In this document: positions 42,674-51,844 of the stretch, in pieces
Position numbering within the stretch: position 1 is the first letter of the stretch
Layout: each line of letters opens with the position of its first letter
DNA from: an uncultured Lachnospiraceae bacterium
GTDB taxonomy: Bacteria > Bacillota > Clostridia > Lachnospirales > Lachnospiraceae
Assembly: GCA_944384125.1 (NCBI GenBank)
Contig: CALWSF010000004.1
Span: 38,148 to 102,147 of the forward strand
Direction: 5' to 3'
Length of the DNA: 64,000 nucleotides
Translations under genes and position numbers: made by a program
Notes under the pieces: model-generated
The model's database searches: none
Told to the model about the DNA's origin: nothing
Seen by the model: the letters and a program-made list of their open reading frames with translations, nothing else

Positions 42674-44107
42674 ATGTGGAGAAAACAAAGAGGTCAGAAA
42701 AGCGAGGACAGGAAAGAAAACATGGCTCCGGAATTTGAACAGGAACGCTCTGCGGAGGAAGTAAATAAGATACTTAAAGAATACATGGAGCAGGATCACA
42801 GCGGCCATGCCGGGAAAAAATCAAAGGCAGAGCGGTTGAAAAAAATTCGGAAATCTATTTCCTGCTGGAGCAGACGAAAAAAAGCGGCGGCAGGAGCAGC
42901 GGTTCTTCTGGCTGTGTTGTTTCTGTGCAGCCGTATCGCGGGCGGAGGGAAGGATGGAGCTGTGCCGGTATCTGTTCATCTGCTGGAAAAAGGAGATGTG
43001 ACATCTGTTCTGAGTCTGTCAGGCCCTGTATCGGGAACGGACAGTGCGGATGTGGTATCGAATCTTCATGCCGAGGTTCTGGAAATTCTCGTAAAAGAAG
43101 GCGATCCGGTAAAAAAAGGCCAGGTACTTGCCCGTCTGGACAGCACTGATGTACAGAGGACCGTAGATATTGCAAGGAATTCTTATGAGCTTGCTGTCAG
43201 TGAATATAATGAAAATATAAGGGATACTCAGAGCGGATATGAGAAAGCTGTGCAGGACTATCAGACAGCCAGGCTTGCCTATGACAGAAACCGTGTGCTG
43301 TATGAGGCCGGGGACATCTCCCGGGCAGAATTTGAAACAGCAGATAATGCCCTGAAGGATGCTTCCAGGCAGGTAAGTTCCTACACAGTAAGCGAAGGCA
43401 GGGCAGTTCCGGATAAGTCCTTTGAGCTGAAAGTCCAGTCAGCTCAGTACGAGCTGGATCAGAGACAGAAAGAATTAGAGGATACAGAGGTCAGAAGTCC
43501 CATTGACGGAACGGTTACGCGGGTTAATTCCCGGGTGGGGCAGTTTGCTGATAAACCGGAGGATGACAAGCCGATGTTTGTAATTGAAAATCTGGAGGGA
43601 CTTGAGATGGAGATTGCAGTCAGCGAGTACTCTGTCGGCCAGATCCGGATCGGCCAGTCTGCTGTGATAAGCGCGGATATCCTGAACGGAAAAACGGCGG
43701 AAGGAAAAATCGTCTCCATTTCTCCCACAGGAGAAGAAAAGGGAGGCGGTTCAGCGGAGAGGGTTGTGCCCGCCACAATTCAGATAGAAGGCGGAAGCCA
43801 GACGGGACTGATAGCGGGAATAACAGCCAGGGCATCCGTAACAACGGGGACGGCAAATGATACTTTTAAAGTTCCTCAGACAGCGCTAATCGTGAATGAA
43901 GACGGGAGCGAGTCCGTTGCATGTGTGGAGCCGGAATCTCAGACGGTGCATTTTATCCGGGTAAAGACGGGGCTTGAGAGTGATCTGGAAACGGAAATTT
44001 TTCCAGAGACGGAGGGGGAACTTGAAGAGGGGATGGAGATTATCGTATCTCCCTCAGGCCTTGAAGAAGGAATGGCTGTGACGGTAAATCGGGGAGGTGG
44101 ACTGTGA
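42674..44107 (+). CDS. MacA-type membrane fusion protein (HlyD family)
   Basis: A 477-residue adaptor of an ABC exporter. ATG 42674 follows GCGAGG; ATG 42722 is a possible alternative. A charged cytoplasmic N-terminus of about 70 residues precedes one membrane helix (AAAGAAVLLAVLFLC). A lipoyl/barrel-sandwich half-motif follows (VKEGDPVKKGQVLARLDS), then a coiled-coil hairpin (residues 160-245), the second lipoyl half (RSPIDGTVTRV) and beta-barrel domains. In Gram-positive bacteria such adaptors work with a MacB-like pair to export peptides or act in envelope stress. The ATPase gene overlaps its stop by four bases. Confidence 0.88.
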   Translation: MWRKQRGQKSEDRKENMAPEFEQERSAEEVNKILKEYMEQDHSGHAGKKSKAERLKKIRKSISCWSRRKKAAAGAAVLLAVLFLCSRIAGGGKDGAVPVSVHLLEKGDVTSVLSLSGPVSGTDSADVVSNLHAEVLEILVKEGDPVKKGQVLARLDSTDVQRTVDIARNSYELAVSEYNENIRDTQSGYEKAVQDYQTARLAYDRNRVLYEAGDISRAEFETADNALKDASRQVSSYTVSEGRAVPDKSFELKVQSAQYELDQRQKELEDTEVRSPIDGTVTRVNSRVGQFADKPEDDKPMFVIENLEGLEMEIAVSEYSVGQIRIGQSAVISADILNGKTAEGKIVSISPTGEEKGGGSAERVVPATIQIEGGSQTGLIAGITARASVTTGTANDTFKVPQTALIVNEDGSESVACVEPESQTVHFIRVKTGLESDLETEIFPETEGELEEGMEIIVSPSGLEEGMAVTVNRGGGL

Positions 44108-44919
44108 CGGAAAAGGGAAAACTTAGGCAGACGGTCTTTGCGGGGGCAGCCGGACTGAAAGCGCTTGCGGTCAGAAAAACGGAACTTCCCGAATATCATA
44201 CGGATGAGCTTATCCGGATTGTGAATCTCTGCAAGGTATATGATACGGGGGCCGTAAAAGTTATTGGCCTTAATAATATCAATCTGACAATTAAACGGGG
44301 GGAGTTTGTCTCAATTATGGGACAGTCAGGTTCGGGGAAATCAACGCTTATGAATATTCTGGGGTGCCTGGATCGGCCGGTGCTGGGCCATTATTATCTG
44401 GATGGCATTGATATTGCGGCTCTTGAGCCGGATCAGCTGTCTCTGATAAGAAACAGAAAGATTGGGTTTGTGTTTCAGTCATTTAACCTGATTTCCCGGA
44501 TGTCCGCAGTTAAAAATGTAGAGCTTCCCATGACGTATGCCCGGGTTGCAAAGAAAAAGCGGAATGAGAGGGCAGTGGAGCTTCTGGAGCGGGTGGGGCT
44601 TGGCGGCCGTATTCATCATATGCCAAATGAAATGTCAGGAGGGCAGAGACAGAGGGTGGCAATTGCCAGGGCGCTTGCCAACAACCCCCCGCTTATTCTG
44701 GCAGATGAACCCACGGGAAATCTGGACACGGCATCATCTTTTGAGATTATGGAGCTGTTTTCGGCGCTTCATCGTGACGGAGCTACGGTAGTGGTGGTAA
44801 CCCACGAAGAAAATATTGCGGCTTTTACGGACAGAATTATCCGTTTTCAGGACGGGAAAATTATCAGTGATATGAAAAATCCAGGTCCTGTATCAGAAGG
44901 AAAAACAAAGAACATCTGA
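44104..44919 (+). CDS. MacB/LolD-type ABC transporter ATPase
   Basis: A 271-residue ATPase starting at GTG that overlaps the adaptor's TGA. Walker A (GQSGSGKST) lies near residue 76, the signature [15 protein letters not shown] near residue 178 and Walker [13 protein letters not shown] near residue 198. The last of these is the mark of the LolD/MacB/FtsE group. An N-terminal extension of about 35 residues precedes the ATPase core. It energises the FtsX-like permease encoded 20 bases downstream. Confidence 0.93.
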   Translation: MTEKGKLRQTVFAGAAGLKALAVRKTELPEYHTDELIRIVNLCKVYDTGAVKVIGLNNINLTIKRGEFVSIMGQSGSGKSTLMNILGCLDRPVLGHYYLDGIDIAALEPDQLSLIRNRKIGFVFQSFNLISRMSAVKNVELPMTYARVAKKKRNERAVELLERVGLGGRIHHMPNEMSGGQRQRVAIARALANNPPLILADEPTGNLDTASSFEIMELFSALHRDGATVVVVTHEENIAAFTDRIIRFQDGKIISDMKNPGPVSEGKTKNI

Positions 44920-44939
44920 AAAAGGAAAGGGGAGCGAAG

Positions 44940-46160
44940 ATGCTGTTTGAAAATATGAAAATGGCCTTTGCCGCGCTGCGGGCCAATAAAATGCGGTCCT
45001 TTCTGACAATGCTGGGAATTATCATCGGAATCGGCTCTGTTATCTCTATTGTCTCCATCGGCGATACAATGCGCAGTATGTTTTCCAGTATTTATAAGGA
45101 TATCGGCATTACCCAGTCATATCTGTGCATCGGGTACTGGATTGATGATGTACGGGAGAGTGATTATTTTACAATGGATGAGCTGAGCCGGGTCAAAGAG
45201 GTGTTCGGCGATGAGATTTCATATATTGACAGTTCGGCAGCTGCATCTGCTGATGCGAGGGCGGACAGAAACCGTCTGAAGATAAATTTTACAGGTATAG
45301 ATTATAATTATCAGAATGTGCAGCCTGTCAATATTCTGTACGGAAGATATCTGAATAAAGGAGATGTGGCAGGACGGCGTCAGAGTGCTGTTCTGGAGGC
45401 GGGCAGTGCCAGGAGGCTGTTTGGAACAGAAAATGCAGTGGGGCGCACTTTCAGGACAGAGATTTATGGAAATGTGCATGAATTTACAGTTGTCGGCGTA
45501 TATGAAAAGGAGATGAGTGCTTTTCAGAAGCTTCTGATGGGGGGAACTGATGATGAGGGAGAGGCGTTCATTCCGTGGACGCTTCTTACCTGGCCCAACG
45601 ATTCTTTTTATTACTGCCACCTGTTTGCGAATGAGACCATGAGTACGGATGAACTTAATGCTTTTTATGATGAACTTGTATCTTATGTGGCCCGGATGAA
45701 AAACAGAGAAAAAGAAGATTTTTATCTTCAGACGGCGCTCGGGGAAATGGATCAGGTTGATTCCATAATGGCAGGGCTTTCCATGGCTGTCGGGGGGATT
45801 GCTGCCATTTCGCTTATAGTGGGAGGAATCGGAATTATGAATATCATGCTGGTGTCGGTAACAGAGAGAACCAGAGAGATCGGAATCCGCAAAGCACTGG
45901 GGGCACGGACAAGGGATGTACTGATTCAGTTTCTGACGGAATCAGCGATTCTTTCTGCCTGCGGAGGCATTATAGGAATTTTGCTGGGAGGAGGTATTGT
46001 TTTTGCGGCGGGAGCAGTCATGGGCGTGACAGCCGTTGTGCGGCCCGGGGTAATACTGCTGGCAGTTTCTTTTTCAGCTGTGGTAGGTATCTTTTTCGGG
46101 CTGTATCCGGCATCAAAGGCAGCGAAATCCGATCCCATTATTGCGCTTCGATATGAATAA
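44940..46160 (+). CDS. MacB-type ABC transporter permease (FtsX family)
   Basis: A 406-residue permease with one N-terminal membrane helix (ANKMRSFLTMLGIIIGIGSVISIV), a large external domain (residues 45-270) and three C-terminal helices. The VTERTREIGIRKALGARTRDVL coupling segment near residue 305 is diagnostic of the MacB/FtsX family. Together with the two upstream genes it forms a complete MacAB-like mechanotransmission exporter without an outer-membrane channel. GAAAGGGGAG precedes the ATG. Substrate unknown. Confidence 0.93.
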   Translation: MLFENMKMAFAALRANKMRSFLTMLGIIIGIGSVISIVSIGDTMRSMFSSIYKDIGITQSYLCIGYWIDDVRESDYFTMDELSRVKEVFGDEISYIDSSAAASADARADRNRLKINFTGIDYNYQNVQPVNILYGRYLNKGDVAGRRQSAVLEAGSARRLFGTENAVGRTFRTEIYGNVHEFTVVGVYEKEMSAFQKLLMGGTDDEGEAFIPWTLLTWPNDSFYYCHLFANETMSTDELNAFYDELVSYVARMKNREKEDFYLQTALGEMDQVDSIMAGLSMAVGGIAAISLIVGGIGIMNIMLVSVTERTREIGIRKALGARTRDVLIQFLTESAILSACGGIIGILLGGGIVFAAGAVMGVTAVVRPGVILLAVSFSAVVGIFFGLYPASKAAKSDPIIALRYE

Positions 46161-46240
46161 AATATGGAATTGTACCAGATTTCCTTTTTTTTACAAATTT
46201 ATGAAAATTATTTAACCCTATCGCTATTTACGCAAACTTA

Positions 46241-46249
46241 TGTTATAAT
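46241..46249 (+). promoter_or_regulatory. Extended -10 promoter of the cda operon
   Basis: TGTTATAAT (TGn plus TATAAT, 46241-46249) with no good -35. The leader of about 95 bases contains a CAGGCG/CGCCTG hairpin and further GC-rich structure before the ATG at 46352. Confidence 0.55.
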
Positions 46250-46351
46250 GGTCACACTGGCAAACAGCCGTTTAAAGAGATTTCAGGCGATTTGGCCGCC
46301 TGCACTCACGGCATAACGCGGGGCCGGGCACCCTGCTCCGACTGCTGAGGG

Positions 46352-46792
46352 ATGGACAAAATTATGCTCAATGAAGAGAAAATCCGTCTGATGACGGAGC
46401 TGGCAGTATTTGAGAAAGAACATGCTGTCCAGATGAAAAATGTTACAACGTATTTTAAGGGCGATTATATCAGCCGCAACCTGATCAGAGGATTTATCAG
46501 CTTTACCATCTGCAGTGCACTGCTTGTGTGCCTCTGGATTCTGTTCAATGTGGATATCGTGCTGAGCAGTATTGATATGGATGGGTTAAAAGCGCTGGCT
46601 ATGAGGGGCGGTGCATTTTATTTCGGGGGTCTTGTTGTGTATGAGACCCTTATCGGCGTGATTTACGGCAGGCGATATGATTACGATGAAAAGATGAAAC
46701 GGATCTATATCGTCAAGCTGAAGCATCTGGACAAGCGCTATGAATTTCAGAAGCGATCCAGAGCGCTGGCCCGGGAAGAGAGGAACGTATGA
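46352..46792 (+). CDS. Two-helix membrane protein of unknown function heading the cda operon
   Basis: A 146-residue protein with a charged N-terminal helix, two membrane segments (FISFTICSALLVCLWILFNV and GGAFYFGGLVVYETLIGVIYG) and a basic, Arg/Lys-rich C-terminal helix. I do not recognise a family. CTGAGGG precedes the ATG, and the stop overlaps the next start by four bases (ATGA). Its place before cdaA suggests a link to c-di-AMP signalling or to the membrane complex around CdaA. Confidence 0.65.
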   Translation: MDKIMLNEEKIRLMTELAVFEKEHAVQMKNVTTYFKGDYISRNLIRGFISFTICSALLVCLWILFNVDIVLSSIDMDGLKALAMRGGAFYFGGLVVYETLIGVIYGRRYDYDEKMKRIYIVKLKHLDKRYEFQKRSRALAREERNV

Positions 46793-47745
46793 GAGGACTC
46801 CTTGTGTTTAAAGAGGGGCTTAAAGCTTTCTACGCAAAAAACAGTGTGTTTGTTATTTTTGCTGTCAAATATGTAACAGCGTTTGCGGCGTTTTTCCTGA
46901 TCAATCAGAATGCCGGTTTTATTCCCAAGCTGAGCGGGACGGCAGTGCCGTTTGTCGCCGGTCTGGTATGCGGATTTCTGCCGTATGGGGTTATAGCCTT
47001 TCTGGCAGGCTGTTTTCTTCTGGCGCAGCTCTATGCGGCGTCTCTTGAGATTGCGCTTGTCACATTTCTGTTTCTGCTGATCGTTGTTCTTTTGTATTAT
47101 GGATTTCAGCCGGGGGACAGCATTCTCTTGCTGGCGACACCGATTTTATTTTTCCTTAAGATGCCGTTTGCAATTCCGCTTCTTGTTGGGCTGGCCGGAA
47201 GTCTGATTTCCGTGATCCCCATGAGCTGCGGGATCTTTATTTATTATGTGATAATTTTTGTCAGACAGAACAGCAGCTTTCTGGCGGGCAGTGAACAGAC
47301 TGAGATAACACAGGCATTTGCACAGGTACTGAAAAGTCTGTTTGCCAATCCCAGCATGCTGGTTATGATTGCCGCCTGCTGTCTGGGCCTTCTGACGGTT
47401 TATATCTGTAAAAATCTTTCTGTGAATTACGCATGGACAGTTGCTGTCGCGGCAGGGCTTATCATACAGTTAATTGTTGTATTTGTGGGAGATTTCCGTT
47501 TCGGGGCGTCTGTATCCGTACCGGAGCTGGTTCTTGCCATCATACTTTCCGGAGCTGCTGCGATGGTGTATCACTTTTTCGTCTTTGCTGTGGATTACAG
47601 CAGAACAGAATATGTTCAGTTTGAGGATGACGACTACTATTATTATGTGAAGGCCGTGCCAAAGATTGCCATCACAAAGACGGATGTCCGGGTAAAGAAA
47701 ATCAATAAAGTCAATAAAAAGCAGTCTGCCCAGAGAAGGCAGTAG
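46789..47745 (+). CDS. Polytopic membrane protein of unknown function in the cda operon
   Basis: A 318-residue protein with eight or nine membrane helices. It ends in an acidic cluster (EDDDYYYY) and a strongly basic tail (VRVKKINKVNKKQSAQRRQ). No transporter signature or catalytic motif is visible and I do not recognise the family. It is translated coupled to the preceding two-helix protein and lies 90 bases before cdaA. A partner or sensor role for the cyclase is conceivable but unsupported by motifs. Confidence 0.65.
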   Translation: MRGLLVFKEGLKAFYAKNSVFVIFAVKYVTAFAAFFLINQNAGFIPKLSGTAVPFVAGLVCGFLPYGVIAFLAGCFLLAQLYAASLEIALVTFLFLLIVVLLYYGFQPGDSILLLATPILFFLKMPFAIPLLVGLAGSLISVIPMSCGIFIYYVIIFVRQNSSFLAGSEQTEITQAFAQVLKSLFANPSMLVMIAACCLGLLTVYICKNLSVNYAWTVAVAAGLIIQLIVVFVGDFRFGASVSVPELVLAIILSGAAAMVYHFFVFAVDYSRTEYVQFEDDDYYYYVKAVPKIAITKTDVRVKKINKVNKKQSAQRRQ

Positions 47746-47835
47746 CCGCCGGCCGGCCAGGGTATTTTCAGGAAGGAGCTGACCTGGCACACAGGTTTCG
47801 TGCGGCGGAAAAATGACGGACGGGGAGGTGAACGC

Positions 47836-48708
47836 ATGGCAGAGATATTGGCGGAGATTTATTCATGGATCTCCTTTGTGCCAAAGATCACAATTAAAAA
47901 TTTTATTGAAATTGCGATTATTGCAATCGTCCTGTACGAGATGCTTATCTGGATAAAAAATACGAGAGCATGGACGCTCCTAAAGGGTATTTTATTTATA
48001 CTGGGATTTTTCCTTATGGCTGCTGTGCTGGAACTTGACACAATTCTGTGGCTGTTGGAAAAAACTTCCTATATTGCTGTTACGGCGATTCTGATTATTT
48101 TTCAGCCGGAGCTCAGAAAAGCGCTGGAACAGCTTGGAAGCCGCAATGTGCTCACTACGATTTTTGCGGCGGATGACACTGACAAAGAGGAGGGTTTTAC
48201 TGAAAAGACAATAAATGAGCTGGCAAGAGCATGTTTCGAGATGGGAAAGGTCCGGACAGGAGCTCTTATGGTAATTGAGAGAAGTACCCCTCTTGTGGAG
48301 ATTGAGAGGACCGGTATTGAGGTGGACGGTATTGTGACCAGCCAGCTCCTTATCAATATATTTGAGCACAACACCCCGCTTCATGACGGAGCGGTGGTAA
48401 TCCGTGGGAACCGTGTTACGGCAGCAACCTGTTATCTTCCGCTTTCCGATAACATGGAGATCAGCAAGGATCTGGGAACCAGGCACCGCGCCGCTGTTGG
48501 CGTCAGTGAGACGACGGACAGTGTGACTCTCGTTGTATCGGAGGAGACGGGCCGGGTTTCCGTGGCTGTGGGAGGAAAACTGCGGCGGGTTGCTGACGCA
48601 GACGAACTGAAAACCCTTCTGTCCGTGATGATTAAGCGGGACAATGTAAATACAGGCAGGTTCAGAATTTGGAAGGGAAGACGAAGAAATGAAAGAAAAG
48701 CTGACTAG
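47836..48708 (+). CDS. cdaA: Diadenylate cyclase CdaA
   Basis: A 290-residue membrane enzyme making c-di-AMP from two ATP. GGGAGGTG precedes ATG 47836. Three membrane helices occupy residues 1-85, and the DAC domain (residues 110-260) contains the metal-binding Asp184 in HDGAVVIRGN and the RHRAAVGVSE motif. c-di-AMP controls potassium and osmolyte transport and cell-wall homeostasis. The gene for its regulator CdaR overlaps its end by 20 bases, as in most Firmicutes. Confidence 0.96.
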   Translation: MAEILAEIYSWISFVPKITIKNFIEIAIIAIVLYEMLIWIKNTRAWTLLKGILFILGFFLMAAVLELDTILWLLEKTSYIAVTAILIIFQPELRKALEQLGSRNVLTTIFAADDTDKEEGFTEKTINELARACFEMGKVRTGALMVIERSTPLVEIERTGIEVDGIVTSQLLINIFEHNTPLHDGAVVIRGNRVTAATCYLPLSDNMEISKDLGTRHRAAVGVSETTDSVTLVVSEETGRVSVAVGGKLRRVADADELKTLLSVMIKRDNVNTGRFRIWKGRRRNERKAD

Positions 48709-50017
48709 AAACTTAGGAATCAAGCTGATCGCAGTTTTCTGCGCGTTCTTCGTGTGGCTGGCAGTTGTAAATGTAGCGAATCCCAGCAAGATGGCGACGA
48801 GAGAAGTCCCGGTTACCATTCTGAATGAAAGTGTGCTGGAAGAGGCCAATCTGACATATGAGGTGGTCGGGAAAAAGACGGCTACGATCAGCTTTAAGGT
48901 AAGGACAAAGGATGATTATAAAATAAAGGCATCCGATTTTAACGCATATGCGGATTTATCGGAAATGTATGATGTAACCGGAGCCATTCCCATCCGTGTG
49001 GAGGTTGTAAACAATGAAGAGCTCCTTGAGTCGACTCCGGTAGTTAAATCTCCCGAGGTATTAAAGGTTACGACGGAGGAACTGCAGATAAAGCAGTTTG
49101 CACTTCAGGCTTATCCGCAGGGAACTGTGGCGGACGGATATCAGCAGGGGGCGGTTTCGATGGTTCCCTCTCAGGTATCGGTAAAGGGTCCGGTTTCCCA
49201 GGTGGGCCAGATCAGTACAGTGGGAATCGAGTTCAGTGTGGAAGGCGCTTCCTCTGATGTGAGTGGTACGGCAACGCCCATGTATTTTGATGCAAACGGG
49301 AACCGTCTGGAAGGACTGGAAGAATCTGTGAAGACAATAGGAGGAGATGTTTCCTATACCATGCAGGTCCTGAAGGTAAAGGAGGTGCCGCTTGATTTTG
49401 TAGTGACCGGCGAGGTGGCAAGCGGATACCGGTATACGGGACCGGAGTGCAGCGTCAAGAGTATTTCTGTAGCCGGGCTTAAATCGGCGCTGGCGGATGT
49501 GAATACCATAACGATTCAGGATCCGTCCCTGAGCATAGCGGGAGCGAGTCAGGATAAGGTTTGTGAAATTGATCTTAAGGATTTTGTGGATCCTAGTCTT
49601 ACAATTGTGGGTCTTGAAGATACGTCAGTAGAGGTTACACTGAAGATAGAGGCTCTTACGGAGCGGACATTCCTCATTGAGGACAATGACATAACGCTGG
49701 ACGGAGCAGATTCGGATTATCAGTATGAGATCGGAGATGGTCAGATGTCCGTTATTGTCCGGGGGCTGAAGGAGGATCTGGACAGTCTCTCTGTTGATAA
49801 GATGAATATTCATGCTGATGTGTCCGGACTTTCTCCGGGAGAACATACGGTAACAGCAGAGCTTGAGCTGGATGATGCTTTTGAGATAGTTTCCTATCCG
49901 GGCATAACAGTCCGCATTGAGGACAGGACTTCCCAGTCCGCAGCGGATAACAGTGGGGCATACGCCGGGGAAACCTCGGCCGGCTCAGAAGAAGATGAGA
50001 CAGCTGCAGGGGAATAA
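48689..50017 (+). CDS. cdaR: CdaA regulatory protein (YbbR-domain protein)
   Basis: A 442-residue protein with one N-terminal membrane helix (IKLIAVFCAFFVWLAVVNVANPSK) and an extracytoplasmic part made of four YbbR repeats. The repeats are visible as recurring PxxVxVxG-type turns (SQVSVKGPVSQVGQI, SIAGLKSALADV, SVIVRGLKEDLDSL). It interacts with CdaA in the membrane and modulates c-di-AMP synthesis. The last 35 residues are acidic and disordered. The ATG lies inside the end of cdaA. glmM, the usual next gene, is not here; an HPr gene follows. Confidence 0.94.
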   Translation: MKEKLTRNLGIKLIAVFCAFFVWLAVVNVANPSKMATREVPVTILNESVLEEANLTYEVVGKKTATISFKVRTKDDYKIKASDFNAYADLSEMYDVTGAIPIRVEVVNNEELLESTPVVKSPEVLKVTTEELQIKQFALQAYPQGTVADGYQQGAVSMVPSQVSVKGPVSQVGQISTVGIEFSVEGASSDVSGTATPMYFDANGNRLEGLEESVKTIGGDVSYTMQVLKVKEVPLDFVVTGEVASGYRYTGPECSVKSISVAGLKSALADVNTITIQDPSLSIAGASQDKVCEIDLKDFVDPSLTIVGLEDTSVEVTLKIEALTERTFLIEDNDITLDGADSDYQYEIGDGQMSVIVRGLKEDLDSLSVDKMNIHADVSGLSPGEHTVTAELELDDAFEIVSYPGITVRIEDRTSQSAADNSGAYAGETSAGSEEDETAAGE

Positions 50018-50054
50018 AGGCAGTTTAAGAGAAGAAAAGTGGGGTTGTATCTGA

Positions 50055-50318
50055 ATGGTAAAAGCAAAAATTAAAATTAAAAATCCAACCGGTCTGCATC
50101 TGCGGCCGGCGGGGATACTGTGCAATGTGGCGGTTAAATATGAATCCTCTGTGCAGTTTCAGTTTCGCGACACAGTGTCCAATGCGAAAAGTGTTCTGAG
50201 TGTTCTGGGAGCATGCATTAAAAGCGGAGATGAGATTGAATTTATCTGCGAGGGCAAGGACGAAGAGGAGGCTCTGTCCGCTATGCTCAAGGCTGTCGAA
50301 GACGGGCTGGGCGAATAA
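50055..50318 (+). CDS. HPr family phosphocarrier
   Basis: An 87-residue protein with both regulatory residues: His15 in GLHLRPAG, phosphorylated by enzyme I, and Ser46 in NAKSVLSVLG, target of HPr kinase. Retention of His15 distinguishes it from Crh. The region around Ser46 and the C-terminus (EEEALSAMLKAVEDGLGE) are normal. It may be the general PTS HPr or a second copy; enzyme I is not in the window. It probably shares the cda transcript, 37 bases downstream of cdaR. Confidence 0.9.
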   Translation: MVKAKIKIKNPTGLHLRPAGILCNVAVKYESSVQFQFRDTVSNAKSVLSVLGACIKSGDEIEFICEGKDEEEALSAMLKAVEDGLGE

Positions 50319-50411
50319 AATCCTGCAAAGACACATAACCGGAAGCGGCAGTGTTCTTTGCGCCTGATAATTCCGGCATACAGCCGGCAGGGAGTCAATA
50401 AAGAGGAAGAG

Positions 50412-50462
50412 ATGCCGCATAGTTATAAATGGTAGAGTGCCATTGTGATTATGCGGCATTTT
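50412..50462 (+). terminator. Terminator-like hairpin before the Wzy-like gene
   Basis: ATGCCGCATA (50412-50421) and TATGCGGCAT (50450-50459) are perfect complements, with an inner AATGG/CCATT stem and T4. The ribosome binding site of the next gene (TAGGGA) starts right after it, so it could also affect translation. Confidence 0.62.
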
Positions 50463-50475
50463 AGGGATGAGAAAG

Positions 50476-51777
50476 ATGACGGTTTATCTATTGTGTTATG
50501 GAGCGGCAGTGCTGTTTTCTTTGAGCGGAAAATATTTTCTGTCGGGCTGCGGGCTCATTGCGGCAGCAATTTATCTTTACAGTCAGGATTACAGAAGAAC
50601 AGGGCATATTCTGCATCTGCGGGGACTGTTTGCGCTTGCGTTTGTAGGCGGGCAGGGGCTTGCCTGCGTGAAACTGAGCAGTCTGAGTACGGCCTGGAGT
50701 CCTATTACCTGGCTCAGCTTTTTCGTCGGTTTTGCCGGATTTTACTTCACGTTTTCCTATATGGAGCGCGTGGCCGGAGAACTGTCTTCAGACAGAAGAA
50801 CGGGCGGATTTTTACTGAGATACCGGGATTATACATCCTGTTCACGTCCGGTTTTTTTCTGTGCATGCGCAATCACAGTCGTTTCTCTGGGATGTTTTAT
50901 CATTGAGGCGGCAGCGCTGGGATATGTTCCCCTTTTTGTGCGGGGAGTTCCCCATGCCTACTCTTATTTTCATATAACGGGAGTGCACTATTTTACGGTT
51001 TCCTGTGTTCTTGTGCCGGCGCTTTCCGTTATATACTTTACGATTACGCGGGGAAGAGATCGGGTAAAATCGATTATCCTGATTGCGGCTGATGTTGTGG
51101 CATTTGCCATTCCTGTTCTCTGTGTGTCAAGGTTTCAGCTTCTGTTTTCGGTGCTTCTTGCAGTTATTACCTACATAGAGGCAGAGGGGCGGATGTACCG
51201 CATATATGCGACAGGAGCCTTGCTTGCCGTAATTCCAGTCTATATTCTTCTTACTGTGGCAAGAAGCCATGACACGGCATATCTGAATGCGGTTTTTGAG
51301 ATGAAGAATGCAGGAATGCCGATCTTTGTCACGCAGCCCTACATGTATGTGGCAAATAATTACGATAATTTTGACTGTCTCGTAAAGGGGCTTGCCGGTC
51401 ACAGCTGGGGACTTAAGATGCTGGCTCCGCTGTGGACCTTTACAGGGCTCAAATTCCTGTTCCCGTCTCTGACGGCCTTTCCGGTTTATGTGACGAAAGA
51501 GGAGCTCACAACGCTGACAATTTTTTACGATGCTTATTATGATTTCGGCATACCGGGAGTTCTGGGATTTTCCTGCCTCCTGGGAATGGCGGCCTATCTT
51601 CTGATGAGGCTTATGCGCCAGGCTAAAAATCCTGTGTGTTACCTTCTGTACGCACAGTTTGCCGTCTATATGCTTCTGTCGTTTTTTACGACCTGGTTCA
51701 GTAATCCGTCGAACTGGTTTTATCTGGCCGTTACGGCGGCCGCAGCCTTTTCTGTATCACGGCGCTGGGGAGCGTAG
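50476..51777 (+). CDS. Oligosaccharide repeat-unit polymerase (Wzy-like) family protein
   Basis: A 433-residue protein with about twelve membrane helices and a larger external loop near residues 270-330. ATG 50476 is chosen because the AGGGA site is eight bases upstream; ATG 50467 overlaps it. The topology and the segments GLKFLFPSLTAFPVYVT and IFYDAYYDFGIPGVLGF resemble O-antigen or oligosaccharide polymerases, which join polysaccharide units on a lipid carrier at the outer face of the membrane. No glycosyltransferase genes are adjacent, so the call rests on family resemblance. Confidence 0.72.
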   Translation: MTVYLLCYGAAVLFSLSGKYFLSGCGLIAAAIYLYSQDYRRTGHILHLRGLFALAFVGGQGLACVKLSSLSTAWSPITWLSFFVGFAGFYFTFSYMERVAGELSSDRRTGGFLLRYRDYTSCSRPVFFCACAITVVSLGCFIIEAAALGYVPLFVRGVPHAYSYFHITGVHYFTVSCVLVPALSVIYFTITRGRDRVKSIILIAADVVAFAIPVLCVSRFQLLFSVLLAVITYIEAEGRMYRIYATGALLAVIPVYILLTVARSHDTAYLNAVFEMKNAGMPIFVTQPYMYVANNYDNFDCLVKGLAGHSWGLKMLAPLWTFTGLKFLFPSLTAFPVYVTKEELTTLTIFYDAYYDFGIPGVLGFSCLLGMAAYLLMRLMRQAKNPVCYLLYAQFAVYMLLSFFTTWFSNPSNWFYLAVTAAAAFSVSRRWGA

Positions 51778-51844
51778 AAAGGCATATGTCCGCCGGGTAA
51801 CTGTCTGAAAAATATAATTACAATTAAGGAAATGAGGGGAAAAA

